A stretch of DNA of 64,000 nucleotides from Flavobacterium circumlabens (lineage in GTDB: Bacteria > Bacteroidota > Bacteroidia > Flavobacteriales > Flavobacteriaceae): NCBI RefSeq assembly GCF_004345565.1, contig NZ_SLWA01000010.1, forward strand, positions 142,591 to 206,590, read 5' to 3'. Each line of letters opens with the position of its first letter. The stretch's first letter is position 1. Positions 34,636-42,970 of the stretch are shown here, in pieces. A program made the translations under genes and the position numbers. The notes beneath the pieces were generated by a model. That model was not told the DNA's origin and made no database searches. It saw only the letters and a program-made list of their open reading frames with translations.

Positions 34636-35802
34636 ATGAAAAACCTTTTTTTAATTTCTATTTTAATTTTCAGCACTTTTGCTGCAAGGAGTCAATCTAA
34701 AGTCATAGATACACTGGTTGATGTTGGTCATCATAAAATTCATTTTAAGATTGTAAAAGGTACAGGGAAACCAATACTATTTGATTCCGGTGGCGGAAAC
34801 AACGGCGCTGTCTGGAATTCTATTCTCGATCAGATTTCTACCATAACAAATGCCCCTCTGATCACCTACGATCGTGCCGGATTTGGGACAAGTACTATTG
34901 ACACCTTACAAACCGATGATTCCAAACACGGAATTATGAGTAGTATTGAAGATCTGGAAATTGGATTAAAAAAACTGGGATATGATAAGGAAATCGTATT
35001 GATATCACATTCTTATGGCGGTTACCTTTCGGCTCTTTATGCTTCCAGACATCCCAAATTGGTGAAAGGTATTGTACTTATTGATGTGAATCACAACTAC
35101 TTTGAAGATGGTGTTATCGAAAAGGAATTAGCGAAACAGGAAAAGCTGATTCCGGAATGGAAGAAAAACAACAAAGGAACTTATTATATGTCGGCCACTA
35201 TTCTTGAAACAGTCAGGATAATGAGCAAAATAGAAATTCCACAGCATATTCCGGTTGTTGATTTTGTAAACGGAATTCCTTTTTTGAAAGCACCTGAGGA
35301 AATTGAACGCTGGAAAGAATGCCATAAAAAATATGTAGAAAACCATCCTAACGTTACTGGCATTACAGCAAATGACTGCGGACATGGGATCTGGGTTGGC
35401 AATCCACCTTTGGTAATCACTACAATAGCAAAAATGTATGCCAATACGTCTAAACAAAAAGCGGAGATTCAGGAACGTGCGCTGCAATATGCTGTAACAG
35501 CTTGTAATGAAGAAAAAGCGGAAGATCTGGCTTTTTATCATTCAGAAGATGATTTAAATACCTGGGGTTACGCCTTATTACGAAAAGAAGAAACCCAAAA
35601 AGCAGCAGCCGTTTTTAAATTAAATCTGACATTAAACCCAGCAAGTGCAAATGCTTACGACAGTTATGGCGAAGCTTTATTAAAAACAAACCAAAAAGAA
35701 GAAGCGATAAAAATGTACCGGAAATCTGTTGAATTAAATCCTGAAAATAAAAACGGAAAAGAAGTTTTAGAAAGATTGGCAAAAGACAATCCAATGCAGT
35801 AA
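34636..35802 (+). CDS. exported alpha/beta hydrolase with C-terminal TPR
   Basis: 388 residues from ATG 34636 (MKNLFLISILIFSTFAARSQ, a signal peptide); an in-frame start at 34585 would overlap the kinase and lacks a signal sequence at its front. The hydrolase fold shows DSGGGNNGAVWN, YDRAGFGTS, the nucleophile SHSYGG (S126) and the histidine in NDCGHGIWVGNP. The last ~80 residues carry TPR-like helices (ANAYDSYGEALLKTNQKEEA, YRKSVELNPENK). Substrate unknown. It lies inside a kinase-hydrolase-regulator operon, which suggests that the hydrolase makes or removes the signal or is a dedicated output (inference). Confidence 0.88.
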   Translation: MKNLFLISILIFSTFAARSQSKVIDTLVDVGHHKIHFKIVKGTGKPILFDSGGGNNGAVWNSILDQISTITNAPLITYDRAGFGTSTIDTLQTDDSKHGIMSSIEDLEIGLKKLGYDKEIVLISHSYGGYLSALYASRHPKLVKGIVLIDVNHNYFEDGVIEKELAKQEKLIPEWKKNNKGTYYMSATILETVRIMSKIEIPQHIPVVDFVNGIPFLKAPEEIERWKECHKKYVENHPNVTGITANDCGHGIWVGNPPLVITTIAKMYANTSKQKAEIQERALQYAVTACNEEKAEDLAFYHSEDDLNTWGYALLRKEETQKAAAVFKLNLTLNPASANAYDSYGEALLKTNQKEEAIKMYRKSVELNPENKNGKEVLERLAKDNPMQ

Positions 35803-35838
35803 ATTAGATTTTAGACATTAAAAAACCTTTATTTTTAA

Positions 35839-36543
35839 ATGAAATACAAATGTATTATCGTTGACGATGAACCTTTAGCCAGAGAATTAATTGCCTCCCA
35901 TTTGATGAATTTTGAAAGTTTTGAATTAGTCGATTCTTTCGAAAATGCCTTAAAAGCCTATGCTTTTTTAGAAACAAATACAGTCGATTTGATTTTTTTG
36001 GATATCGAAATGCCCTTATTAAAAGGAAATGATTTCCTGAAAAAACTAAAAAATCCGCCTAAGGTAATTTTTACGACCGCCTACAGAGAATATGCGATTG
36101 AAGGATATGAACTCAACGTGATCGATTACCTTTTGAAGCCCATTACTTTTGATCGTTTTTTTGTTTCAGTAGAGAAATTCAAACAGTTACAGCTTCCAAA
36201 AAAGGAAATAAAACCAACCAACGAGAATCATATTTTTGTGACCAGCGGAAGTAAAAACATTAAGATTATATTTGACGAAATTTTATACATCGAAAGCCTC
36301 AAAGATTATATTACCATTCACCTGGAAAACGGGAAATCACATCATATCAAACAAAATATTTCTGTTTTTGAGAAATTGTTAGATGCTAATTTTGTCAGAG
36401 TTCATCGTTCTTTTATTATTCAAACCAAAAAACTCACCGCGTATTCTAAAAATGAAGTTGAAATAAATACGATCGAAATTCCCATTGGAAATAGTTACAA
36501 AGAAAATTGGCTAAGTCATTTAGAGACAATTATTCTAAAATAA
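35839..36543 (+). CDS. LytTR-family response regulator (second system)
   Basis: 234 residues. The receiver has IVDDE, LIFLDIEMPLLKG (phosphoacceptor Asp about 54) and YLLKPI; the LytTR domain (about 135-232) has FVTSGSKNIKIIFDEILYIES, LKDYITIHL and FVRVHRSFII. It lies 36 bases after the hydrolase gene and closes the operon, followed by a terminator. The resemblance in size and sequence to the regulator at 30187-30903 suggests an old duplication. Confidence 0.94.
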   Translation: MKYKCIIVDDEPLARELIASHLMNFESFELVDSFENALKAYAFLETNTVDLIFLDIEMPLLKGNDFLKKLKNPPKVIFTTAYREYAIEGYELNVIDYLLKPITFDRFFVSVEKFKQLQLPKKEIKPTNENHIFVTSGSKNIKIIFDEILYIESLKDYITIHLENGKSHHIKQNISVFEKLLDANFVRVHRSFIIQTKKLTAYSKNEVEINTIEIPIGNSYKENWLSHLETIILK

Positions 36544-36603
36544 AGCAGACTGAATAAATAGCTGCCAGTAATAGTCGATTTTCAAACGACACTGAAAAAA
36601 AAT

Positions 36604-36636
36604 AACCCGGAAAGAATATCTATTCTTTTCGGGTTT
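36604..36636 (+). terminator. terminator of the second LytTR operon
   Basis: AACCCGGAAAGAAT pairs with ATTCTTTTCGGGTT, followed by T-rich sequence. It separates the signalling operon from the cytolysin-like operon. Confidence 0.85.
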
Positions 36637-36773
36637 CTGCTTTTTAAGCATAGAATACTCCGAAGCATTACAACTACATCCAGTTTTTAAAATTGTCTTA
36701 TTATAGTATTTTAATGTCCTTTCGGGTCTATCGAACACAATAAATAGTTATTTCTTTAAAAAAAAATAAAAAA

Positions 36774-37625
36774 ATGAGAAACTATTTATATTTTATGTAT
36801 TTAGCAATACTATTCTCTTGTAGTACAGAAGACCGTTCTTCAAAATCAGAAATTCGAAATCATAAAGCTGATTTCATTTTAACTAAAAACATTGAAAGAA
36901 TTGACTGGAGCAATATTCAAACCGGTGAGCTCCTGAAGTTTGATGTCAAAATCAAAGATTTTGACACTAGTCCCGATGTACAATATGTCCTTAAACCAAT
37001 TACAACAGACGTAACAAAACATCAGCGCAATAAACTTGACTATAATTTTCAGGAAGAAATAAAAGTATCCGCTTCTGGTATCATTTCTTCTGCAAAAGAC
37101 AGTATTCTTATTAGGAAAACTAAGGATAGTATCATCATCAAAAGACCTAATTCCTCCTTTTTTGTTTCCATTTTAAATCCCGGGAATTTCACACAACAAT
37201 ACGAATTACGTAAAATGTCAGCAAACAAGTATGTTGCAGGATCTACTCAGGAAATACTATTTTCTGCTGTAAAAATTGAAGTGTATACATGGAACGAACA
37301 AACGGACAATTCTACCCTGTTTTCAAATTCGAAGCACAGCCGTTATTACGAATTTATCATAGACGATGGAGATCAAACAAACGATACATATCTCACCAAC
37401 AGTGACTCAAAAGAAAATACATATGTGGCCTTATATAACGGGAATAAATACAATGGAAGTATTTCTATAAATAAGCCAATGACATTTAGCGAGAAAATAA
37501 ACACGCAGAAAGGTGCCCAGGTTGTACCGAACTGGATATTATCCGAACTTAAAATAACACAAAAAAGAAATCATGAACCTGATAACATTATTAATTACAA
37601 TAATTTAATCCTTATCCAGAAATAG
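36774..37625 (+). CDS. unknown lipoprotein co-transcribed with a cytolysin-like gene
   Basis: 283 residues; no family recognised. A short type II signal has the lipidated cysteine at residue 16 (LFSC). The mature part is predicted all-beta with alternating hydrophobic strands (LLKFDVKIKDF, FFVSILNPGNFTQQYEL, AVKIEVYTWN, RYYEFIIDDG), compatible with one or two immunoglobulin-like domains. No undecapeptide or YGR motif of cytolysins is seen. Its stop is 18 bases before the ATG of the cytolysin-like gene, so they are one operon. It may be a targeting subunit, inhibitor or protective partner (inference). Confidence 0.8.
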   Translation: MRNYLYFMYLAILFSCSTEDRSSKSEIRNHKADFILTKNIERIDWSNIQTGELLKFDVKIKDFDTSPDVQYVLKPITTDVTKHQRNKLDYNFQEEIKVSASGIISSAKDSILIRKTKDSIIIKRPNSSFFVSILNPGNFTQQYELRKMSANKYVAGSTQEILFSAVKIEVYTWNEQTDNSTLFSNSKHSRYYEFIIDDGDQTNDTYLTNSDSKENTYVALYNGNKYNGSISINKPMTFSEKINTQKGAQVVPNWILSELKITQKRNHEPDNIINYNNLILIQK

Positions 37626-37643
37626 TAACTTAAAAACCAAAAT

Positions 37644-38807
37644 ATGAAAAAGCAAATGAAACACACAATAGTTTTAGCATTGGCGATTGGTTCAACTTTA
37701 TTTACTGCTTGCAGCAATGAGAACAGTAAAGACAGCACAGAGAGCAATTTAAACTCTTTGCAACCGGTAACTTTTGCAACTAAACCGGACAAAACGATCA
37801 GCTCAAAAAAAACAGGAGTGCAAGAATTAAACCCTACTACAGGAAACAATGAGTATGTATACCTTACTACTGTAGAAAAACAAACAACTCTATCACCGCT
37901 TTCTATTATAAACGAAGCAAATTTAGACGTTATCTACCCGGGAAGTATCTTGCGCGGCTCAAGTTTTATAAATGCAACTTATGATCCTCTTGTCCTAAAA
38001 AATGCATTTAAACCAGTCACTTTATCTATGTCTTTAAGAGGGGATTTATCAATTAGTGCTAACTCTTTGCCAACTCCCAGTGAAGTAAACACTGTTATTA
38101 ACGGTCTTATAAGTAAAAATAAAAATTTAATTGATTATACCTCTATTCCCACTTATTATGAATATCAAAGTGATGAAATAACAACTGAAGACAGTTTTAA
38201 AAAAGCACTTGATGCGCATTTAAATGTAAATGTGTTGGGAGGTTTAGTGAAAGCTAATTTCGGCTATAGTCAAAATAGTGGCTCAACCAATACCAAATCT
38301 TATGTAATGGTAAAAGTCAGACAACGTTTGTACAGCATGACTATCGATCCAAAATATTACACCGATTGGATTGATGGAGATATTAGCGCTAACAATTTTG
38401 GAACACACGAACCTGTATATGTAAGTAATGTAGATTATGGAAGGGTTGCTTACATACTAATTGAGACAACTAAAAATGAGTCTTATAATAATACAATGGT
38501 AAAAGCATCTGTCGGGGTGGCCTTAAAAGTTGTAGATATTGGTCTGGATCTGAACTACTCTGAAGAGTTTAAAAAATTATTTGCACAAAATAAAATAAAA
38601 ATAATGATTGTTGGAGGTCCATTAGCTTTAGGTGGAAAAGTAACCGATTATAATAGTTTTGTAGAATTTTTAAAAGCTCCTACTCCTTCAGATTTAGTTT
38701 CATCATCAGCCCCAATATCTTATAAAATACGCAGATTAAAAGACAATACCGAAGTGGAAGTAAAAGATATGTATACTGAGCAATTCAAGGAACTAAAAGC
38801 TAATTAA
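37644..38807 (+). CDS. cholesterol-dependent-cytolysin-like lipoprotein lacking domain 4 (thiol-activated cytolysin family)
   Basis: 387 residues. Lipobox LFTAC places the lipid anchor on C23. Residues ~75-380 follow the order of cytolysin domains 1-3: VIYPGSILRG (96-104; perfringolysin TYPGALQLA), KPVTLSMSLRG (123-133), a helix and strand segment EDSFKKALDAHLNV..GGLVKANFGYSQN (182-211; TMH1 region), YVSNVDYGRVAYILIETT (259-276; the family VSNVAYGR block), an alternating strand 285-306 (TMH2 region), MIVGG (321-325) and APISYKIRRLKDN (356-368; YPISY.FLKDN). The chain ends where membrane-binding domain 4 and its Trp-rich undecapeptide would begin. This matches short CDC-like proteins described from Elizabethkingia. 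Pore formation is inferred, not shown. Confidence 0.9.
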   Translation: MKKQMKHTIVLALAIGSTLFTACSNENSKDSTESNLNSLQPVTFATKPDKTISSKKTGVQELNPTTGNNEYVYLTTVEKQTTLSPLSIINEANLDVIYPGSILRGSSFINATYDPLVLKNAFKPVTLSMSLRGDLSISANSLPTPSEVNTVINGLISKNKNLIDYTSIPTYYEYQSDEITTEDSFKKALDAHLNVNVLGGLVKANFGYSQNSGSTNTKSYVMVKVRQRLYSMTIDPKYYTDWIDGDISANNFGTHEPVYVSNVDYGRVAYILIETTKNESYNNTMVKASVGVALKVVDIGLDLNYSEEFKKLFAQNKIKIMIVGGPLALGGKVTDYNSFVEFLKAPTPSDLVSSSAPISYKIRRLKDNTEVEVKDMYTEQFKELKAN

Positions 38808-38921
38808 ATATTTTTAATAAACAATCGTTAAAAGGACTGGATTTAACTATTACGTTGAGTCTTTTAATTTCAAAATCGAAAAAGATTTTTTATTGAAAGT
38901 CAATTCTTAATACATAATAGT

Positions 38922-38953
38922 AAAAGCCGAATTTGAAATCAAATTCGGCTTTT
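38922..38953. terminator. bidirectional terminator between the cytolysin operon and rsmG
   Basis: AAAAGCCGAATTTG pairs with CAAATTCGGCTTTTT around AAAT. A and T flanks on both sides suit the convergent genes. Confidence 0.9.
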
Positions 38954-38994
38954 TAATTCATTAAATCTTTCAGATTTTATAGTCCAGAGAATAC

Positions 38995-39624
38995 CTAAAT
39001 AGTAAACTTCAAAGGCAAATGCACTACTTTTTTGGTTTCGAAAAATTCGTCTTCAAAGATGGTAGACAGATCGTATAAAGTAGCTTTTGGAAAATCTTTT
39101 AATTCTTCTGTCAAATCTCCACCTTTAAGATATAGAATTCCGTTTTTCAACGTATGCTTGTGCTGTTTTTTGATTTTATCCTTAATCCACGAAACAAAAT
39201 CAGGCATATTGGTTACGGCACGGCTTACAATAAAATCAAAATCACCTTTTACCAATTCAGCACGCTTTTGTTCGGCCTTTACATTTTTCAATTCTAAGGC
39301 ATCAACAACACCCTGAACTACTTTTATTTTTTTGGCAATTACATCAATCAGGTAAAAACGCGTTTCCGGAAAAAGAATGGCTAACGGAATACCGGGAAAT
39401 CCTCCTCCGGTTCCAACATCCAAAACAGTTGCTCCCGGTTCAAATTTCATGATTTTTGCGATTCCAAGTGAATGCAAGATGTGTTTTGTATATAAGGCAT
39501 CAATATCTTTACGGGATATAACATTGATTTTTTCATTCCAATCGTGGTATAAAAAGTCTAATTTTTGAAATTGTTCGATTTGAATATCGGTCAAATCAGG
39601 AAAATATTTCAGAATCTCGTCCAT
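38995..39624 (-). CDS. rsmG: 16S rRNA (guanine527-N7)-methyltransferase
   Basis: 209 residues, the family length. Motifs: WNEKINVISRKDI near the N-terminus, the SAM site VLDVGTGGGFPGIPLAI, YLIDVIAKKIKVVQ, and FIVSRAVTNMP. The enzyme (GidB) methylates G527 of 16S rRNA; loss gives low-level streptomycin resistance. A TACTTTTG box on the minus strand (39648-39641) lies 16 bases before the ATG. Confidence 0.96.
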   Translation of the reverse strand: MDEILKYFPDLTDIQIEQFQKLDFLYHDWNEKINVISRKDIDALYTKHILHSLGIAKIMKFEPGATVLDVGTGGGFPGIPLAILFPETRFYLIDVIAKKIKVVQGVVDALELKNVKAEQKRAELVKGDFDFIVSRAVTNMPDFVSWIKDKIKKQHKHTLKNGILYLKGGDLTEELKDFPKATLYDLSTIFEDEFFETKKVVHLPLKFTI

Positions 39625-39640
39625 TGCTCTAATTTTTTAA

Positions 39641-39648
39641 CAAAAGTA
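39641..39648 (-). promoter_or_regulatory. -7 box TACTTTTG for rsmG
   Basis: TAnnTTTG match on the minus strand, 16 bases upstream of the ATG at 39624. Confidence 0.7.
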
Positions 39649-39704
39649 ATACTTTACGATTGAAATATTTAACTCAATTTTGCAAATTGAAAATTTATAA
39701 TAAT

Positions 39705-39712
39705 TACCTTTG
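39705..39712 (+). promoter_or_regulatory. -7 box TACCTTTG for the desaturase gene
   Basis: Perfect TAnnTTTG match, 19 bases before the ATG at 39732, with TTTTG at 39678-39682 as a -33 element 22 bases upstream. Confidence 0.75.
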
Positions 39713-39731
39713 AGACCTATTTAAAACAATT

Positions 39732-40829
39732 ATGAATAACACTGCGCCAACATTTGCCAAGCAAGACAATCTGAAGTTCTTCAGAACCCTTAACTCACGA
39801 GTAAACAATTACTTCAAAGAGAATAACATTCAGAAAACCGGAAACTGGAAGCTGCATTTAAAAGCCATTATTCTTTTTGCCATTTTTCTGACCCCGTACT
39901 TTTTGATACTAACACTTGACATGCCTTTCTGGGCACAATTGTTATTAAACATTCTTATGGGAATCGGAATGGCCGGAATTGGAATGAATGTGATGCACGA
40001 CGGAAATCACGGTTCATACTCTTCTAAATCATGGATTAACAAAATCATGGGAGGAAGTATTTATATTTTAGCCGGAAACGTACACAACTGGCAAGTACAA
40101 CACAATGTACTACACCATACTTATACTAATATTCACGGTCATGATGAAGATCTGGATGCGGGAAGAATTATTCGTTTTACAAAAAATGCAGAATGGCATC
40201 GTTTTCATAAATTTCAACATTATTATTCTTTTTTCTTATACGGATTATTGACTTTCAATTGGGCGCTAACAACCGATTTCAAGCAAATGAAAAACTATCT
40301 GAGAAGAAAATTATCATACGGAACACCTCAGAGTCCTGCTAAGCTATGGACGGTTTTAGTAATCACTAAAATAATATACGTTTTGATCTGGATGGCTTTG
40401 CCAATGCTTTTAGGCGTAACATGGTGGAAAGTGGTTATTGGGTTTTTCGTAATGCATTACACTGCAGGATTAATTTTAAGTATCGTGTTTCAATTGGCAC
40501 ACGTAGTCGAAGAAACTTCAAATCCGATTCCGAATGAAGAAGGGGAAATGGAAAACACCTGGGCAATTCACCAATTGTACACCACTGCCAATTTTGCTCC
40601 TAAAAACAAAATTGTCAATTGGTTTACCGGTGGTTTAAATCATCAGATTGAGCACCATATTTTCCCACATATCAGTCACGTTCACTACACTAAAATTGCT
40701 GAAATTGTAAAACAGACTGCAAAAGAATGCAACCTGCCTTATTATGAATTTAAAACCATGAGAGGAGCTGTTCTTGCACATTACAAGCATTTGAAAGAAC
40801 TTGGAATGAAACCTGAATTATCCGTATAA
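39732..40829 (+). CDS. membrane fatty acid desaturase (acyl-CoA/acyl-lipid)
   Basis: 365 residues. The three histidine boxes of integral-membrane desaturases are complete: H89-DGN-H93, H124-NVL-H128-H129, and HQIEHHIFPH near residue 301. Four membrane helices (about 45-62, 65-85, 205-225, 230-252) hold the di-iron site facing the cytoplasm. The QIEHH form resembles front-end/delta-6-like desaturases without a cytochrome b5 domain. It introduces a double bond into membrane acyl chains, probably for fluidity at low temperature. Monocistronic. Confidence 0.92.
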   Translation: MNNTAPTFAKQDNLKFFRTLNSRVNNYFKENNIQKTGNWKLHLKAIILFAIFLTPYFLILTLDMPFWAQLLLNILMGIGMAGIGMNVMHDGNHGSYSSKSWINKIMGGSIYILAGNVHNWQVQHNVLHHTYTNIHGHDEDLDAGRIIRFTKNAEWHRFHKFQHYYSFFLYGLLTFNWALTTDFKQMKNYLRRKLSYGTPQSPAKLWTVLVITKIIYVLIWMALPMLLGVTWWKVVIGFFVMHYTAGLILSIVFQLAHVVEETSNPIPNEEGEMENTWAIHQLYTTANFAPKNKIVNWFTGGLNHQIEHHIFPHISHVHYTKIAEIVKQTAKECNLPYYEFKTMRGAVLAHYKHLKELGMKPELSV

Positions 40830-40901
40830 ACCAAAAAAATCTATTAATAATTAACCTTCCTTAGTTAGCGTAGATAATTAAGGACATTCAAAATTTTTAT
40901 A

Positions 40902-42089
40902 ATGAATCATATTCTTTCGGACAGAATCAACAACTTAGCGACTTCGCAAACCTTAGCAATGGCTGCCTTAGCACGCGAATTAAAAGCACAGGGAAAAGAC
41001 ATCATCAGTTTAAGTTTAGGCGAACCAGATTTTAATACTCCTGACTTTATTAAGGAAGCTGTTAAAAAAGCAGTCGATGAAAATTACAGTACCTATTCAC
41101 CGGTAGAAGGTTATTTAGAATTAAGAGAAGCAATTTGCAGAAAATTCAAAAGAGATAATAATTTAGAATACAAACCAAGTCAAATCGTAGTTTCTACGGG
41201 AGCAAAACAATCCTTATACAACATTGCGCAGGTAATGTTAAATGATGGTGACGAGGTAATTTTACCGGCACCTTACTGGGTTTCTTACTTCGAAATTGTA
41301 AAACTTTCCGGCGGAGTTCCTGTTGAAGTTCCAACGTCTGTAGATACTGATTTCAAAATTACTCCGGAACAACTGGAAGCAGCCATCACACCAAAAACAA
41401 AAATGATGTGGTTCAGTTCTCCTTGTAATCCATCCGGATCTGTTTACAGCAGAGAAGAGCTAACCGCTTTGGCAAAAGTTTTAGAAAAACACCCAAATAT
41501 ATATGTAGTGGCTGACGAAATCTACGAGCACATCAATTTTTCAGGAACTTTCTGCAGCATCGGTTCAATCCCGGGAATGTTAGAAAGAACAATCACTGTA
41601 AACGGAGTGGCAAAAGCATTCGCCATGACAGGATACAGAATTGGTTATATTGGAGCTCCGGAATTTATCGCTAAAGCATGTACAAAAATTCAGGGACAAG
41701 TAACTTCAGGAGCAAACTCGGTGGCACAACGCGCTACAATTACGGCTGTAGATGCCGATCCAAGTGTATTGAATCACATGGTTCAGGCTTTCCACACGCG
41801 CAGAGATTTAGTGGTTGGACTGTTAAAAGAAATTCCAGGTGTAAAAATCAACGTTCCGGAAGGCGCATTTTACGTTTTTCCTGACGTCTCTTCTTTCTTC
41901 GGAAAAACATTAAGAGGTACTGAAATTAAAAATGCAAACGATGTTTCGATGTATCTTTTAGCTGAAGCCAACGTAGCAACAGTAACCGGAGATGCTTTCG
42001 GAAATCCGGATTGTATTCGTTTCTCTTACGCCACAAGCGACGATATCTTAAAAGAAGCATTAAAAAGAATCAAAGAAGCTTTGGCATAA
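40902..42089 (+). CDS. class I/II PLP-dependent aminotransferase (aspartate aminotransferase type)
   Basis: 395 residues. The PLP lysine is K238 in VNGVAKAFAMTGYRIGY; other fold-type I residues are LSLGEPDFNTP, STGAKQSLYN, the CNPSGS loop (175-180), VVADEIYEH (Asp and Tyr contacting PLP) and the C-terminal arginine in IRFSYATS. The family includes bacterial aspartate and prephenate aminotransferases (subgroup I-beta), which transfer the amino group between aspartate and 2-oxoglutarate. Cytoplasmic. Followed by a terminator. Confidence 0.93.
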   Translation: MNHILSDRINNLATSQTLAMAALARELKAQGKDIISLSLGEPDFNTPDFIKEAVKKAVDENYSTYSPVEGYLELREAICRKFKRDNNLEYKPSQIVVSTGAKQSLYNIAQVMLNDGDEVILPAPYWVSYFEIVKLSGGVPVEVPTSVDTDFKITPEQLEAAITPKTKMMWFSSPCNPSGSVYSREELTALAKVLEKHPNIYVVADEIYEHINFSGTFCSIGSIPGMLERTITVNGVAKAFAMTGYRIGYIGAPEFIAKACTKIQGQVTSGANSVAQRATITAVDADPSVLNHMVQAFHTRRDLVVGLLKEIPGVKINVPEGAFYVFPDVSSFFGKTLRGTEIKNANDVSMYLLAEANVATVTGDAFGNPDCIRFSYATSDDILKEALKRIKEALA

Positions 42090-42112
42090 TTCAAACTTCT
42101 GTTTTATACACC

Positions 42113-42142
42113 AAAAGCCTTAGGAAATCCTAAGGCTTTTTT
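42113..42142 (+). terminator. aminotransferase gene terminator
   Basis: AAAAGCCTTAGG pairs with CCTAAGGCTTTTTT around AAAT. Confidence 0.92.
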
Positions 42143-42144
42143 AT

Positions 42145-42226
42145 GGGGTTGCCTTCGGCCGGGCTATCCGCTATATCTTTTATTTCGTTGCTCTTCATAA
42201 AAGGATACCGCTTCTATCCCTAACCC
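42145..42226. repeat. intergenic repeat with imperfect inverted ends (GGGTTGCC...TAACCC)
   Basis: Starts GGGGTTGCCTTCGGCCGGGC and ends CTATCCCTAACCC; TATATCTTTT and AAAAGGATAC form the inner complementary pair. Markedly more GC-rich than its surroundings. I recall similar sequence dispersed in Flavobacteriia, but cannot confirm copies here; only one copy lies in the window. Confidence 0.5.
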
Positions 42227-42380
42227 AAATCGGTAAACACGGAAATTTTATTTTCAAAACAAATACTCACTTTCAAAATTCCCATTCTACAATATTATAA
42301 ATAACATCCAAAATTCTGTAAGACATAACGCTTCATAAAACCCAAACTTTGTAATATACATTAATTAAAAATTATTGATC

Positions 42381-42839
42381 ATGATACATACAGATGAAAC
42401 CACAAAAGAAGCAGTTAGTACATTAGAAGGATTAATTTCAATTCTGGAAGACGGAAAACTAGGATATACCAATGCTGCAGAACATGTAGACAGTCCGGCA
42501 ATTAAAACCGACTTTTTAGAATATGCCCGCGAACGCGCGTTGTTTATTGTAGAAATACAAGACGAAATCAACAAACTGGGAAAATCAACTGATACAGCAG
42601 GTGGAGGTCCGTTAGGAGCAATACACCGTGCCTGGATTGATATTAAATCCTCTTTCACAAGTGGTGATACAGAAGCGATCATCAATGCTTGTGTAACGGG
42701 GGAAGAAGCAGCAATCGATAAATATAAATCTGCTTTGGCGAAAAATGAACTTGAAGCTAGTCAGATTGCTATTGTTTCAAAACAATTGAACAGTATCGAG
42801 AATACTTTGACGAAAATTAAAGCGAAAAGATTGTCTTAA
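42381..42839 (+). CDS. PA2169-type four-helix-bundle protein (DUF2383)
   Basis: 152 residues from ATG 42381 (MIHTDETTKEA); a TTG six bases upstream is in frame but less likely. The chain is predicted as four amphipathic helices with the family pattern LEGLISILEDGKLGYTNAAEH, FLEYARERALFIVEIQDEINKLG, GGGPLGAIHRAWIDIKSS and NACVTGEEAAIDKYKSAL. It resembles ferritin-like bundles; members often respond to stress. No metal ligands can be assigned with certainty. Monocistronic with its own terminator. Confidence 0.87.
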   Translation: MIHTDETTKEAVSTLEGLISILEDGKLGYTNAAEHVDSPAIKTDFLEYARERALFIVEIQDEINKLGKSTDTAGGGPLGAIHRAWIDIKSSFTSGDTEAIINACVTGEEAAIDKYKSALAKNELEASQIAIVSKQLNSIENTLTKIKAKRLS

Positions 42840-42864
42840 TAATTGACACTATTTTTTGAGAATG

Positions 42865-42899
42865 AAACTATCCGGTTTATTAAACTGGGTAGTTTTTTT
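42865..42899 (+). terminator. terminator of the four-helix-bundle gene
   Basis: AAACTATCC pairs with GGGTAGTTT, with an inner GTTTATTAAAC pair and a seven-T run. Confidence 0.85.
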
Positions 42900-42970
42900 G
42901 TTTTTGGCCAAAACTGAAAAATAAATCTTATTTTCGTCGCAACCAATTTCTAAAATAAAAACTAAATTTT

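Noticed and set aside
36774..37625. Long CDC-like partner
   Set aside because: No YGR block, no undecapeptide and only 283 residues; it cannot be called a CDC from sequence alone.
38808..38921. Missing domain 4 of the cytolysin as a frameshifted remnant
   Set aside because: No Trp-rich undecapeptide or beta-rich frame occurs downstream; a terminator follows soon, so the short form is natural.
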